64,000 bases of DNA, taken from NCBI RefSeq assembly GCF_900636965.1, contig NZ_LR134331.1, positions 1,488,001 to 1,552,000 of the forward strand, written 5' to 3'. Below, piece after piece: positions 8,867 through 17,472 of this stretch. A program made the position numbers and the translations under genes. The notes under the pieces are model-generated. The model saw only the letters and a program-made list of their open reading frames with translations. It had not been told where the DNA came from and ran no database searches. The DNA comes from Lacticaseibacillus rhamnosus. Lineage in GTDB: Bacteria > Bacillota > Bacilli > Lactobacillales > Lactobacillaceae. Each line of letters begins with the position of its first letter. Positions within the stretch are counted from its first letter, which is position 1.

Positions 8867-9880
8867 ATGTATTATGTCATTATGAAGTCTCACGATATTC
8901 GTGAAAACTTGGCGACTGAGCAATATCTGATGAATGCCAAGCAGTTTGATGAACCACTGCTGCTTTTTTATTATGAAAAGCCAAGCGTGATTGTCGGCCG
9001 TAACCAGAACACGCTGGAAGAGTTGAATCAAAAGTATGTTGAAGATCACAATATCGTTGTGACACGTCGGCTTTCCGGCGGTGGTGCAGTGTATCACGAT
9101 TTGGGTAATTTATGTTTTTCATTTGTGGTCGATAGTGACTCCGAAGAATTTGGTGATTTTAAGTCCTTCACGCAGCCGATTGTTGATGCGATTCACACGC
9201 TGGGTGCGACAAGTGCCGAAGTTTCAGGTCGCAATGACATGCTGGTTGACGGGAAGAAGTTTTCCGGCAGCGCAATGTACACCCGCAACGGTAAGACATT
9301 TTCGCATGGCACTTTGATGCTGGATGTCGATATGAGCGTCATCCCTAATGTGCTCAACGTTCCTGAAGATAAAATCAAGAGTAAAGGAATTAAATCCGTT
9401 AAGAGTCGGGTTACAAACTTGCGGCCTTATCTGGATAAAAAATATCAGAATCTGACGGTGCCGGAATTCCGGGATATTTTATTGACCCGTCTGTTCGGTG
9501 TTGACGATGTGGCCGCCATTAAAGATAAGGAATACCACGTGACGCCAGAAGATGAAGTTGAGATTAAAAAGATTTATGACGATGTTTATAATAACTGGGA
9601 TTGGGTTTACGGTCATAGCCCAGAGTTCACCACTAAGAAACGTAAGCACTTTGATTATGGGACGATCGATGCGCGGTTTGACGTGAAAGATGGCAAAATT
9701 GCCAACGTTAAATTTTACGGTGATTTCTTCGGCCCACAGGATGTTAGTGATGTTGCAGCAGCTTTAAAAGACAAGCCGTACACATCTGAAGCGGTTAAGA
9801 AAACTTTAGATGCAATTGATACAAACGCTTATTTCACCAACATCCCTAAAGAAGACGTCATTAATTTATTAGTTCCTTAA
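8867..9880 (+). CDS. lplA: Lipoate-protein ligase A
   Basis: A 337-residue ligase that joins lipoate to the lipoyl domains of 2-oxoacid dehydrogenases or GcvH using ATP. Family signatures: RLSGGGAVYHDLGNLCFSF (about residues 68-86) binds lipoyl-AMP, and VDGKKFSGSAMYTRNGKTF holds the catalytic lysine region. There is a separate C-terminal accessory domain (about 250-337), as in full-length LplA. The start at 8867 is chosen because AGGAGG (8851-8856) sits 10 bases before it; an upstream in-frame ATG at 8843 precedes that site. Monocistronic, ending at a bidirectional terminator. No lipoyl-enzyme genes are in the window. Confidence 0.95.
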   Translation: MYYVIMKSHDIRENLATEQYLMNAKQFDEPLLLFYYEKPSVIVGRNQNTLEELNQKYVEDHNIVVTRRLSGGGAVYHDLGNLCFSFVVDSDSEEFGDFKSFTQPIVDAIHTLGATSAEVSGRNDMLVDGKKFSGSAMYTRNGKTFSHGTLMLDVDMSVIPNVLNVPEDKIKSKGIKSVKSRVTNLRPYLDKKYQNLTVPEFRDILLTRLFGVDDVAAIKDKEYHVTPEDEVEIKKIYDDVYNNWDWVYGHSPEFTTKKRKHFDYGTIDARFDVKDGKIANVKFYGDFFGPQDVSDVAAALKDKPYTSEAVKKTLDAIDTNAYFTNIPKEDVINLLVP

Positions 9881-9902
9881 GCATTCAGACTTACTTTTCT
9901 AT

Positions 9903-9937
9903 AAAAAGGGGCAGCCATTTGTCGGCTGCCCCTTTTT
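9903..9937. terminator. Bidirectional terminator between lplA and the 75-residue gene
   Basis: AAAAAGGGGCAGCC pairs with GGCTGCCCCTTTTT around a 7-base loop. A-run and T-run flank both sides, so it can serve lplA (+) and the convergent small gene (-). Confidence 0.9.
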
Positions 9938-9955
9938 GATCATTCTTGCAAACAA

Positions 9956-10183
9956 TCAATTATATTTAACCTGGCTAATTGCATATGCCTGGATTCGTTT
10001 GGCTCCCCGCCCAGTTTCAACGGTAATGACGCCGCGTTCGTTATAAGGCTTAACGGTTGCAGCCTCGATATCAATGACGCGACCCTTTAAGCGATGGCGA
10101 TCAATTGTATTGATTGCCACCTCCTGTTGCGTGTGCAAAGCATCTTGAAGCAAGTTGGTAATTTCTTCTGGGCGTTGTGCCAT
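9956..10183 (-). CDS. Small protein with Hfq/Sm-like pattern (function unproven)
   Basis: A 75-residue basic protein with no exact family I can name. Its pattern resembles Hfq: an N-terminal helix with LLQDAL, then beta strands around EVAINTIDRHRLKGRVIDIE, which parallels the Sm1 region (V.......L.G.I...), and the ending RIQAYAISQVKYN, which parallels the Sm2 YKHAIS..  motif with AIS kept but the K-H pair replaced by A-Y. Length and strand order fit a single Sm fold. The gene has a good start: ATG 10183 with GGAGGAA upstream. It is single and ends in the shared terminator at 9903-9937. It could instead be an unrelated small beta-barrel protein. RNA binding is inference only. Confidence 0.6.
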   Translation of the reverse strand: MAQRPEEITNLLQDALHTQQEVAINTIDRHRLKGRVIDIEAATVKPYNERGVITVETGRGAKRIQAYAISQVKYN

Positions 10184-10398
10184 AAGAATTCCTCCTTCAT
10201 CTTAATGGTTAGCATGCGTCCATCCAGCTAACAGCACGGATCAAGGAAAGTTGCGCTGCGAATTTCCTTGAAACTGGCTCTTGCTGACAGACGTATTCGG
10301 TTGGGGATACTGTCGCAATCTGATTTGCAATCGGCGTCACTTAAAACGCGCGATTGAAAACGATTACGGTTCCAGTATAACGATTCTGCGGAAAAATT
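10184..10398. other. Intergenic region with hairpin
   Basis: About 215 bp upstream of the 75-residue gene. TCAAGGAAA (10241-10249) and TTTCCTTGA (10263-10271) are exact inverted repeats around 13 bases, with no T-run. It may be an operator or an mRNA structure; nothing else was recognised. Confidence 0.4.
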
Positions 10399-11334
10399 TC
10401 AGTATCCGCGGCTAAGATCAACTTGGTGACTGGCTAACTGACCGCTTGCTATCAAGGATTGGAGGTTATCATTAAAAATTTTAAAAACCTGATCACGCAG
10501 ATGTGGTACGGTGCCGGAAATGTGCGGCGTCAATAAGACATTGCCCATGTCCCAAAGTGGCGAATCTTGCGGTAACGGTTCAGGATCAACGACATCCAAG
10601 GCTGCGGCTCGTAACTGCTGGGTCTGAAGTGCCTGAACCAACGCCGGTGTATCGACCGAAGCGCCGCGGCCAATATTAATAAACAGCGGCTGATTTTGAA
10701 GCCCGGAAAAGAATTCTGAATTATAAAAATGCTTGGTGGCAGAAGTTAATGGCAATGCATTAATAAGGATATCGGCGTTTTGAGCGGCTGTGTGTGCGTT
10801 AGCGTCTGTAACGACTTCCTCAAACCCTGCAGCGGGACGGCCGTGTGCACTCACGCCAAGCGTATGCAGGCCCAGTGCATGTAATTTTGTCGCAATCGTT
10901 GAGCCGATATGGCCAGTGCCAAAAATGACCGCGGTTTGGCCTTTTAACAACGTCATTGGCGGCCGTTGCTGACGGAAAGTCCACATCTGACGACCGGCGC
11001 GAACCGGTGGTAGAATGCCGCGGCTGATCGTAAATAACACGCCAAGGACATATTCAGCAATCGGTTCGGCATGAATACCACTCGTGTTTGCCAATAATAC
11101 CTGATGTTTAGCAAAGTCAGCCAGCGGTAGATAGTCGACTCCGGCAGAAATAGCCTGAACAAAGCGCAGGTGATCGAAATTCACTTGCGCAGATTGATCG
11201 TGCCACCCATAAACAACGTCAATTTGCTGGGCGGTTGCTTGATCTAATTGATTATCGTCAATCACCACGTGCCCTGCTTTTTCTAAGGCTTGTCGTTGCT
11301 CAGGTTTGAGATTAAAACTATTTAAAATTTTCAA
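10399..11334 (-). CDS. D-isomer specific 2-hydroxyacid dehydrogenase
   Basis: A 311-residue NAD(P)-dependent oxidoreductase. The nucleotide-binding motif VIFGTGHIGSTIA (GXGXXG) is near residues 135-147, the catalytic Arg region INIGRGASVDTPAL near 220-232, Glu in DVVDPEPLP, and the catalytic His in LTPHISG near residue 273. The sequence family includes glyoxylate/hydroxypyruvate reductases and D-hydroxyisocaproate dehydrogenases; the substrate cannot be set from sequence. It starts 11 bp after the rRNA methyltransferase gene stop, with AGGAGG before ATG 11334, so the two form an operon although their functions seem unrelated. Confidence 0.9.
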   Translation of the reverse strand: MKILNSFNLKPEQRQALEKAGHVVIDDNQLDQATAQQIDVVYGWHDQSAQVNFDHLRFVQAISAGVDYLPLADFAKHQVLLANTSGIHAEPIAEYVLGVLFTISRGILPPVRAGRQMWTFRQQRPPMTLLKGQTAVIFGTGHIGSTIATKLHALGLHTLGVSAHGRPAAGFEEVVTDANAHTAAQNADILINALPLTSATKHFYNSEFFSGLQNQPLFINIGRGASVDTPALVQALQTQQLRAAALDVVDPEPLPQDSPLWDMGNVLLTPHISGTVPHLRDQVFKIFNDNLQSLIASGQLASHQVDLSRGY

Positions 11335-11345
11335 GGTGTGCCTCC

Positions 11346-12485
11346 TTACTTGTTATGATGCCAGTTAGGCTTACCCCAGTATTGGAAAAGATCGGTTCGA
11401 ATGGTGCCATTGTACAACTTTCGCCGTTTGGTTGCTTGACTGCCATATGCTTTTTCAAATCCCATATCACTGGTCAAAATGTACTTGCTCCAAGTCGTCA
11501 ACGGCGCAAAGGCTTGGCCCATTTCCTTGTAAAGTTGGCGCACCATGGCCTGATCGCTAAGTCGCTTCCCATATGGCGGGTTGGCAACAATGACCCCGTT
11601 TTCCTTGGTGGTGCTAAAATCCTTGACTGCTAATTGCTTAAAGCGAATGCTATGCAGTAAGCCCGCTTGTTGCGCATTCAGCTTAGCCATATCAATCATA
11701 TCGCCATTAATGTCACTAGCCTGAATATCCAGCTCACGGTCAAAATCGGCGGCGTCCATCGCCTGATCCTTGGTGGTTTGCAAGACGGATTGATCAAAAA
11801 AGCCGAAATCTTCAAACGCAAAGTGTCGTTGTAATCCCGGTGCCAGATGATGGCCAATCAAAGCGGCTTCAATTGCAATCGTGCCAGATCCGGTCGTGGG
11901 ATCGACAAACGGCATATCAGGATGCCAGTTCGTCAATAAGACAAGCGCTGCAGCAAAGTTTTCCTTCAGTGGCGCCTCGCCTTTTGCAATGCGGTAACCA
12001 CGTTTGAACAAACTAGGTCCGGTTGTATCTAGCGTCAGGGTCGCAACGTCTTTTAGAATGGAGACTTCCAGTGGATAAGTAGCGCCGGTTTCGGGCAATC
12101 GCGTGGTTCGATGATAGACTGCGGACATCTTTTCGACAATTGCCTTTTTGGTGATGGCTTGAACATCGGGCTCAGAATGCAGTTGGGAACGAACAGCTCG
12201 CCCTGCAACCGGGAACGCAGCGTCTAACGGCAAAAAGTGATCCCACGGTAATGCCTTAACGCCTTCAAATAAATCGTCGAAGGTGCGCGCTTTAAACTGA
12301 CCGATGACAATTTTGATCCGATCAGCGCTGCGCAACCAGACATTGGTCAACGCAATCGTTTGGTCATTACCCTCAAAATAGACTTTGCCATTTTCGGTGC
12401 GGGTTTGAATACCCAATGCCTTCAGTTCTTTCGTGGTAACCGACTCAAGGCCAGCCGCCATTGTTGCGACAAGTTGATAGTTCAT
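11346..12485 (-). CDS. THUMP-domain class I 23S rRNA (guanine-N2) methyltransferase (RlmL N-half/YpsC type)
   Basis: A 379-residue SAM-dependent RNA methyltransferase. There is an N-terminal ferredoxin-like plus THUMP RNA-binding domain (about 1-160, with YQLVATMAAGLESVTTKELK), then a Rossmann methyltransferase with FVDPTTGSGTIAIEAAL (SAM motif I) and the catalytic VANPPYGKRL (NPPY, N2-guanine type). It matches the single-domain Firmicutes YpsC group rather than the two-domain E. coli RlmL. The start at ATG 12485 has GAAAGGA 9 bases upstream; a TTG at 12503 is in frame but lies on the ribosome site itself. In Bacillus ypsC is also close to gpsB-rnpB and ypsA, as here. Confidence 0.93.
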   Translation of the reverse strand: MNYQLVATMAAGLESVTTKELKALGIQTRTENGKVYFEGNDQTIALTNVWLRSADRIKIVIGQFKARTFDDLFEGVKALPWDHFLPLDAAFPVAGRAVRSQLHSEPDVQAITKKAIVEKMSAVYHRTTRLPETGATYPLEVSILKDVATLTLDTTGPSLFKRGYRIAKGEAPLKENFAAALVLLTNWHPDMPFVDPTTGSGTIAIEAALIGHHLAPGLQRHFAFEDFGFFDQSVLQTTKDQAMDAADFDRELDIQASDINGDMIDMAKLNAQQAGLLHSIRFKQLAVKDFSTTKENGVIVANPPYGKRLSDQAMVRQLYKEMGQAFAPLTTWSKYILTSDMGFEKAYGSQATKRRKLYNGTIRTDLFQYWGKPNWHHNK

Positions 12486-12672
12486 AGCATGAGTTCCTTT
12501 CAAAATTGTGAGACGAGATTAGTCATTCAAGGTTAGTTTAACTTTTTATGTACGTTATGGCGATTGTTGAGGGGCATAACTTTATCGTTGCGGTTGAGGT
12601 TGAGTTTGGATGGTGGTTTAGGCGTGGATGGTCAGAAAGTGTTCGGGCTTTGGCTAGTGGAAGTGACTGTTG

Positions 12673-12907
12673 GCCGATGCTGCTCATAAACGCGCTCACA
12701 GGCCCAGAAACCTGCACCTAAGGAAAATGGCCAAAGAAGGTTTGGGCATTGGACAGTGAAATAGAAGTTGGCCGATGCTGCTCATAAACGCGCTCCCCAG
12801 CGCAGAAGTCTGCGTGTAAGGACCTTGAGACTAAATGGCCAAAGACCAGCCATTTAGTCTCAAGGCCACTTACACTCCGACTTCTAACCGCGCTGGCTCG
12901 CGCTCTC
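12673..12907. repeat. Long-palindrome repeat family, cluster A (one half copy, one full copy)
   Basis: The full copy (12784-12907) folds end to end: CGCGCTCCCCAGCGC pairs with GCGCTGGCTCGCG, AGAAGT..TGTAAGG with CACTTACA..ACTTCT, and the core CTTGAGACTAAATGGC with GCCATTTAGTCTCAAG exactly. The half copy (from 12673) has only the first arm up to about 12730, and the shared lead-in GGCCGATGCTGCTCATAAAC recurs 98 bp later. The full copy begins directly after the T-run of the rnpB terminator when read on the minus strand. Orientation is the reverse of clusters C, D and E. Confidence 0.85.
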
Positions 12908-12937
12908 AAAAAAACAGCCCGGGTTTCCCCGGGCTGT
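12908..12937 (-). terminator. rnpB terminator
   Basis: On the minus strand ACAGCCCGGG pairs with CCCGGGCTGT around a 4-base loop, followed by seven T. Confidence 0.92.
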
Positions 12938-12942
12938 GCCTG

Positions 12943-13322
12943 CATGTAGATCCCTATAAGCCATGTTTTGTTCCAGAACCTGTTCAGGCGCGGGTTCCTT
13001 CAGTCATCATCTATCTCAGCGTTGCCGCTGTATTGCCGTTGCTTCAGTTTGCTTGGCAAAACGCCCCTACCAAAAGTTTGGGTTACTCGCTCGCGGGGTT
13101 TACCCGTTCCACCGTTCAGGTTTCCCTGAACGTTTCGTCACTGTGGCACTTTTCAGACCTACTGACGCATAACCGAAGTCTTAGCGTGGTTGGCCGCCGT
13201 AACCGTTCTCACGGTCCCTAAGCTTATTGGGCTTAGCACGAACACTACAAGCATCGCAGCTTGTGCGGGCATGGACTTTCCTCAGCCTGCAGATGCAGAC
13301 CGCGATCACTCAGGATCTACAT
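12943..13322 (-). ncRNA. rnpB: RNase P RNA (class B, Firmicutes)
   Basis: The catalytic RNA of RNase P, which trims 5' ends of pre-tRNAs. On the minus strand the hallmark GAGGAAAGTCCATGC lies about 50 bases from the 5' end. The ends pair as P1 (TGTAGATCC with GGGATCTACA), which sets the boundaries to within a few bases. The distal conserved block near the 3' end and the AGGAACCCGC-like segment are also present. It is about 380 nt. It starts 8 bp after the gpsB stop, the same neighbour as in Bacillus, and ends at a strong terminator. Confidence 0.96.
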
Positions 13323-13329
13323 GTGATCA

Positions 13330-13728
13330 TTAATACTGGTCAACGTCGGAATGGTTGCTGTCGTCGCGGTTATCAACACTGCCGCTATCTGACAGTTTTG
13401 AACCGAAAACATGCCGTTCCAAATTACTCAGACGTTTAAGAATATCATAATTTGTTGCCGCAGCATTGGTTTGCGGTGTTTGTGCGCTGACATTCTTGGA
13501 AACACTCAGCTGTTTGGTCAGCTCATCGACCCGGCTAAACAGCTTTGCATTTTCTTCTTTCAACCGATCAATTTCATTGGTGAAAGCCTCATAGTCACGA
13601 ATGATGCCGTCTAAGAATTCATCGACTTCATCCGGATCATAACCACGAACCTTGTTTTTGAACTTCTTGTCCAAAATATCTTTAGGCCCGTACTGGATAC
13701 TAAATTTTGTTTCTTTGTTACTATCCAT
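13330..13728 (-). CDS. gpsB: Cell division regulator GpsB
   Basis: A 132-residue DivIVA-like protein that links penicillin-binding proteins to the divisome. The N-terminal lipid/PBP-binding domain shows DILDKKFKNKVRGYDPDEVD (about residues 15-34) with the conserved turn and the tyrosine/aspartate positions that hold PBP peptides. A coiled coil follows (about 40-75, FLDGIIRDYEAFTNEIDRLK), then a Ser/Asn linker and a short helical C-terminal trimer domain (YDILKRLSNLERHVF). ATG 13728 follows a GAGGTG site; upstream in-frame ATGs lack one. It sits next to rnpB and near the class A PBP gene, which is its likely partner. Confidence 0.95.
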   Translation of the reverse strand: MDSNKETKFSIQYGPKDILDKKFKNKVRGYDPDEVDEFLDGIIRDYEAFTNEIDRLKEENAKLFSRVDELTKQLSVSKNVSAQTPQTNAAATNYDILKRLSNLERHVFGSKLSDSGSVDNRDDSNHSDVDQY

Positions 13729-13783
13729 TCCGACACACCTCATTGTTTTCATGGAACCAGACTACTAATTAGCTTACCATATC

Positions 13784-14359
13784 TCAATCATTTTGAAAAT
13801 GCTCATTTTCAGCTTCTGCCAATTCTTCGGATGTTTCTTGTAAATCATCCATCGTAATCAGTGTTACCGGATAATCACGTCGATTAGCCATGTCTTCGGC
13901 GGCACGGTAATCCCACTGCGGTTTTCCGGGAAATTCCGGATCATAGACAATCACTGCCGCATCTGTGTGTGCCGTCATAAACCGCGTATAACCTTGAAGT
14001 TGGGCGGGCTTTTGATAAGGTGCTTGTGAGACTGCATCAGAGAAATCAACTTGCTGGCGTAATGCAGCCAGTTGGGCCTTATTGTTGTCATTCCACTGAC
14101 TACCAAAGTCGGTAAATGGCAACATCATCGCAATCTTAAACTCAGGATAGAGCGGTTTAAGTGTTAAGGCAACTTCGATGGACCACTGTTCAACCCCCAG
14201 TTGACCGCCTGTAATCAGCCAGTTGAGCCCTTCATCAAGAAACTGGGTCAGCGTGTTTTTTAATGAAGTTTTAAGGACTTTCAGTTTTGGATCCTGAGCC
14301 CCAAAAACATTGAGCTCATAGGCACGGTAACCGGTTATCCATAACCTTTTTCCTGCCAT
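13784..14359 (-). CDS. ypsA: SLOG-fold protein YpsA (DUF1273)
   Basis: A 191-residue member of the YpsA/DUF1273 family with a SLOG nucleotide/ligand-binding Rossmann fold. Seen: WITGYRAYELNVFG at the start, LITGGQLGVEQWSIEVA (glycine-rich ligand loop, about 47-63) and TDAAVIVYDPEFPGKP (about 127-142). In Bacillus and Staphylococcus YpsA affects cell division, which fits the gpsB neighbour. ATG 14359 is preceded by GGAGGGA. It is divergent from recU with only 66 bp between, so the two share a promoter region. Confidence 0.92.
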   Translation of the reverse strand: MAGKRLWITGYRAYELNVFGAQDPKLKVLKTSLKNTLTQFLDEGLNWLITGGQLGVEQWSIEVALTLKPLYPEFKIAMMLPFTDFGSQWNDNNKAQLAALRQQVDFSDAVSQAPYQKPAQLQGYTRFMTAHTDAAVIVYDPEFPGKPQWDYRAAEDMANRRDYPVTLITMDDLQETSEELAEAENEHFQND

Positions 14360-14425
14360 GATTTCCCTCCAATCATTAGGCCAACGCGCTTGATATTGGT
14401 ATAATAGCGCCAGGAGTGTGATCGC

Positions 14426-15052
14426 ATGACCATCCGTTATCCCAATGGTAATCCATACAAAGATGGGACGCAATTTTCACCAGACGCAGTGTCGCGCCCT
14501 ACCATTTATGGCGGACGCGGGATGACTTTAGAAGAAGAACTTAACCTCAGCAATCAGTATTACCGTAGTATCGACAAGGCCGTTGTCTATAAGAAGCCGA
14601 CGCCAGTGCAGATTGTGAAGGTTGACTATCCTCGCCGAAGTCAGGCAGTTATCCGTGAAGCCTATTTTAAGACGCCTTCCACAACTGATTATAATGGTGT
14701 GTATCGCGGGTATTATCTTGACTTTGAAGCCAAAGAAACCAAAAATAAGACCAGTTTTCCGTTAAAAAATTTCCACCAGCATCAGATTGATCATTTTCGG
14801 CGTTGCTTAAAACAAAACGGTATCTGTTTTGTTGTGATTCGGTTTGCAACGATTAGGCGGCTGTTTGTTTTCCCGGCAGGACGGCTCATTACCTGCTGGG
14901 ATCAGCAAAGTACAGGCGGTCGTAAATCGATTCCTTTAACCAAGATCATTCAACACGGATTTGAACTTCATCCGCAATTGCAGCCAGTTGTCCCATTCCT
15001 TGATGGCGTTGACTGGCTGATAGAAACGAAAGTAGGTAATGTACGTGGCTAA
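14426..15052 (+). CDS. recU: Holliday junction resolvase RecU
   Basis: A 208-residue resolvase that cuts Holliday junctions during recombination repair. Visible: the N-terminal flexible part with GGRGMTLEEELNLSNQYY, the nuclease core TTDYNGVYRGYYLDFEAKET (the D and E-A-K residues of the metal site, about 90-110), and KNFHQHQIDHFR. Length is typical. ATG 14426 has an AGGAG site. The 3' end overlaps the start region of the PBP gene, a pairing conserved across Bacilli. Confidence 0.96.
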   Translation: MTIRYPNGNPYKDGTQFSPDAVSRPTIYGGRGMTLEEELNLSNQYYRSIDKAVVYKKPTPVQIVKVDYPRRSQAVIREAYFKTPSTTDYNGVYRGYYLDFEAKETKNKTSFPLKNFHQHQIDHFRRCLKQNGICFVVIRFATIRRLFVFPAGRLITCWDQQSTGGRKSIPLTKIIQHGFELHPQLQPVVPFLDGVDWLIETKVGNVRG

Positions 15053-17354
15053 TAACCAAAACATGTCGCGAATGGCACGACGCCGCGAAGGTAAACAGTC
15101 AAAAAGCCCTAAACCCCCCAAGAAATTATGGCGGCGGATTTTAAAATGGACCTTGCTCGGCTTGCTTCTCATTTTCATTGCCGGTGTCGGGTTATTCTCC
15201 TGGTATGCAAAAGATGCACCTGAAGTCACCCAAGCAAAACTCGAATCTGGCGGATCCAGTACGATTTATGATCGTAGCGGTAATGAGATTACAACGCTTG
15301 GACTGGAAAATCGCGACTATGTCAAAGCTTCCGAGATTCCGCAACAACTTAAAGATGCGGTTGTTTCAATCGAGGACCGCCGCTTTTACGATGAGAAATT
15401 GGGCATTGATCCTGTCCGTATTCTCGGTGCTGCTTTTAACAACATGACCGGAACCGGTGATGGCTTGCAAGGTGGCTCGACGTTGACACAACAGCTCATT
15501 AAACTATCTGTTTTCAGCACAAAATCGTCTGATCAAACATTACGCCGAAAAGCTCAGGAAGCCTGGCTAGCCATGCAGGTTCAACAAAAGTACAGTAAAG
15601 ATCAGATTCTTGAATATTATATTAATAAAGTGTTCATGAATTATGGTCAGTACGGGATGAGCACTGGGGCTAAGTTTTATTTTAATAAATCGCTCAAAGA
15701 TCTGAGTCTTGCACAAACGGCTTTCATCGCCGGCCTGCCGCAAAGTCCGGCTGGCTACGACCCTTATGAGTACCCGCAAAAAGCGACTCAGCGGCGTAAT
15801 GCAGTCATTGATGCCATGTTACGCGATAAGAAAATTACGGCCGCTGCCGCCAAGCAAGCTAAAGCCACACCGATTACTGATGGTTTACAGCCAAAACAAC
15901 AACAGACAAACACAACCACCAATGATAAAGTGATTGATTCCTACTTGACGCAGGTGATTGCAGAAGTTAAGAAAAAAACCGGCTTGAATCCTTACACGGA
16001 CAATCTGGATATTTACACCAATATTGACATGAGTGCCCAAAAACGGCTCTACGATATCGTCAATACCGATGATTATGTCAGTTTCCCGGATGATGCCTTC
16101 CAGACCGGCGTCACGATGACAGATCCGGATAACGGACAGGTCTTGGCGCAAATTGGCGGCCGTAAAACCGGCGATGTGCGGTTGGCATACAACCGGGCAG
16201 CGCAAAATACCCGTAGTAATGGATCGACAATGAAACCACTCATGGATTATGGTCCTGCTATTGAATATCTTAACTATTCGACTTATGAACAAATGACGGA
16301 TGAACCATACAAGTATCCTGGGACCACGATTTCGTTATATGACTGGGACAAGAAGTATCAAGGTCGGATTTCCATGCGGACGGCGCTTGAACAGTCCCGC
16401 AACATTCCAGCCGTCAAAACCTTGAGTGCAGTCGGTATGACGAATGCCGTGAAGTTCTTAAAGGGACTGGGTATCGACTTACCTGCCTCAGAACAATATC
16501 TTTCCAGTGCGATCGGGGCCTCGGTCAACACGGTTGAAGAAGCCGGAGCGTATGGGGCCTTTGCCAATGGCGGCACTTATTACAAGCCTTATTACGTCAA
16601 TAAAGTCGTTAGCGCCGATGGCAACACCCAAACATTTAACAGTCAAGGAACCCGGGCGATGAAGTCCAGTACCGCCTATATGATCACGGATATGCTAAAA
16701 GGCGTGTTGACAAAAGGGACAGGAACCTCGGCGGCTATTTCCGGCCTTTACCAAGCTGGTAAGACTGGGACGACCGATTATAGCGATGAAGAGCTCAAGC
16801 AGAATCCGGCCCTAAACGCTACAGGCATTGCCAAGGACGCATGGTTTACGGGCTATACCCGCAATCGGGTCATTTCAGTCTGGACCGGTTATGATAAGCC
16901 GACTTCTCATGGGATCAGTTATGCTGAGCAAACCATTTCCCAGAAGATCTATAAGGCACTGATGAGTTATACCTCCCAGAACCTTGATAATAAGGATTGG
17001 ACAAAGCCGGATACAGTTGAGTCTTACAATATTCTAAAAGGCAGCAATCCCGGCACAGCGATTACGAGTGGCTCAGCCAACACCACGAAGGAGTTGTACG
17101 TTCGTGGTCATGGGCCAAGTAGTCATAAAGCAGTGGCCGAATCATCATCCTCTTCCAGTGCCAGCTCTGAATCCAGTTCCTCAAAAGAATCCAGCTCAGA
17201 AAGTTCCAATGCTGTTTCCGCTAGCGTTGCGTCATCTGCTTCATCCTCCAATGTTTCTTCTGCTGCCCCTAGTTCTGCAACACCTTCAAAAGAAGAACCG
17301 AGCGCCAGCAGTGAACCTGCTTCATCTGCTGGCGGTCCTGGTGGTAATCAATAA
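15045..17354 (+). CDS. pbp1A: Class A penicillin-binding protein 1A (glycosyltransferase/transpeptidase)
   Basis: A 769-residue bifunctional peptidoglycan synthase. There is a basic cytoplasmic tail (RRREGKQSK), one membrane helix near residues 33-54, a GT51 domain (EDRRFYD with catalytic Glu, GGSTLTQQL, then YYINKVFMNYGQYG) and a transpeptidase domain with S394-TMK, S451-RN and K573-TGT. The last 70 residues are almost only Ser, Ala and Glu, a low-complexity exposed tail. GTG at 15045 is chosen because AGG lies 8 bases upstream; ATG at 15039 is too close to it. It overlaps recU by 8 bp, so translation is coupled. GpsB, encoded nearby, probably binds its cytoplasmic tail. Confidence 0.94.
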   Translation: MANNQNMSRMARRREGKQSKSPKPPKKLWRRILKWTLLGLLLIFIAGVGLFSWYAKDAPEVTQAKLESGGSSTIYDRSGNEITTLGLENRDYVKASEIPQQLKDAVVSIEDRRFYDEKLGIDPVRILGAAFNNMTGTGDGLQGGSTLTQQLIKLSVFSTKSSDQTLRRKAQEAWLAMQVQQKYSKDQILEYYINKVFMNYGQYGMSTGAKFYFNKSLKDLSLAQTAFIAGLPQSPAGYDPYEYPQKATQRRNAVIDAMLRDKKITAAAAKQAKATPITDGLQPKQQQTNTTTNDKVIDSYLTQVIAEVKKKTGLNPYTDNLDIYTNIDMSAQKRLYDIVNTDDYVSFPDDAFQTGVTMTDPDNGQVLAQIGGRKTGDVRLAYNRAAQNTRSNGSTMKPLMDYGPAIEYLNYSTYEQMTDEPYKYPGTTISLYDWDKKYQGRISMRTALEQSRNIPAVKTLSAVGMTNAVKFLKGLGIDLPASEQYLSSAIGASVNTVEEAGAYGAFANGGTYYKPYYVNKVVSADGNTQTFNSQGTRAMKSSTAYMITDMLKGVLTKGTGTSAAISGLYQAGKTGTTDYSDEELKQNPALNATGIAKDAWFTGYTRNRVISVWTGYDKPTSHGISYAEQTISQKIYKALMSYTSQNLDNKDWTKPDTVESYNILKGSNPGTAITSGSANTTKELYVRGHGPSSHKAVAESSSSSSASSESSSSKESSSESSNAVSASVASSASSSNVSSAAPSSATPSKEEPSASSEPASSAGGPGGNQ

Positions 17355-17416
17355 GATTTTTTCACGTGATTTGACCATCAAGAGTTTTCCCTGATGAGGA
17401 TTGCCGGACATCATTA

Positions 17417-17464
17417 AAAAAGCACCGCTACTGATTTGAGATGGTCAGTAGCGGTGCTTTTTAT
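17417..17464. terminator. Bidirectional terminator between pbp1A and dCMP deaminase gene
   Basis: AAAAAGCACCGCTACTGA pairs with TCAGTAGCGGTGCTTTTT around about 10 bases, with A/T runs on both sides, serving the two convergent units. Confidence 0.92.
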
Positions 17465-17472
17465 ATGTGAAA

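Noticed and set aside
12835-13221. Long plus-strand frames over rnpB
   Set aside because: They are antisense to the RNase P RNA and a repeat copy; no protein family features.
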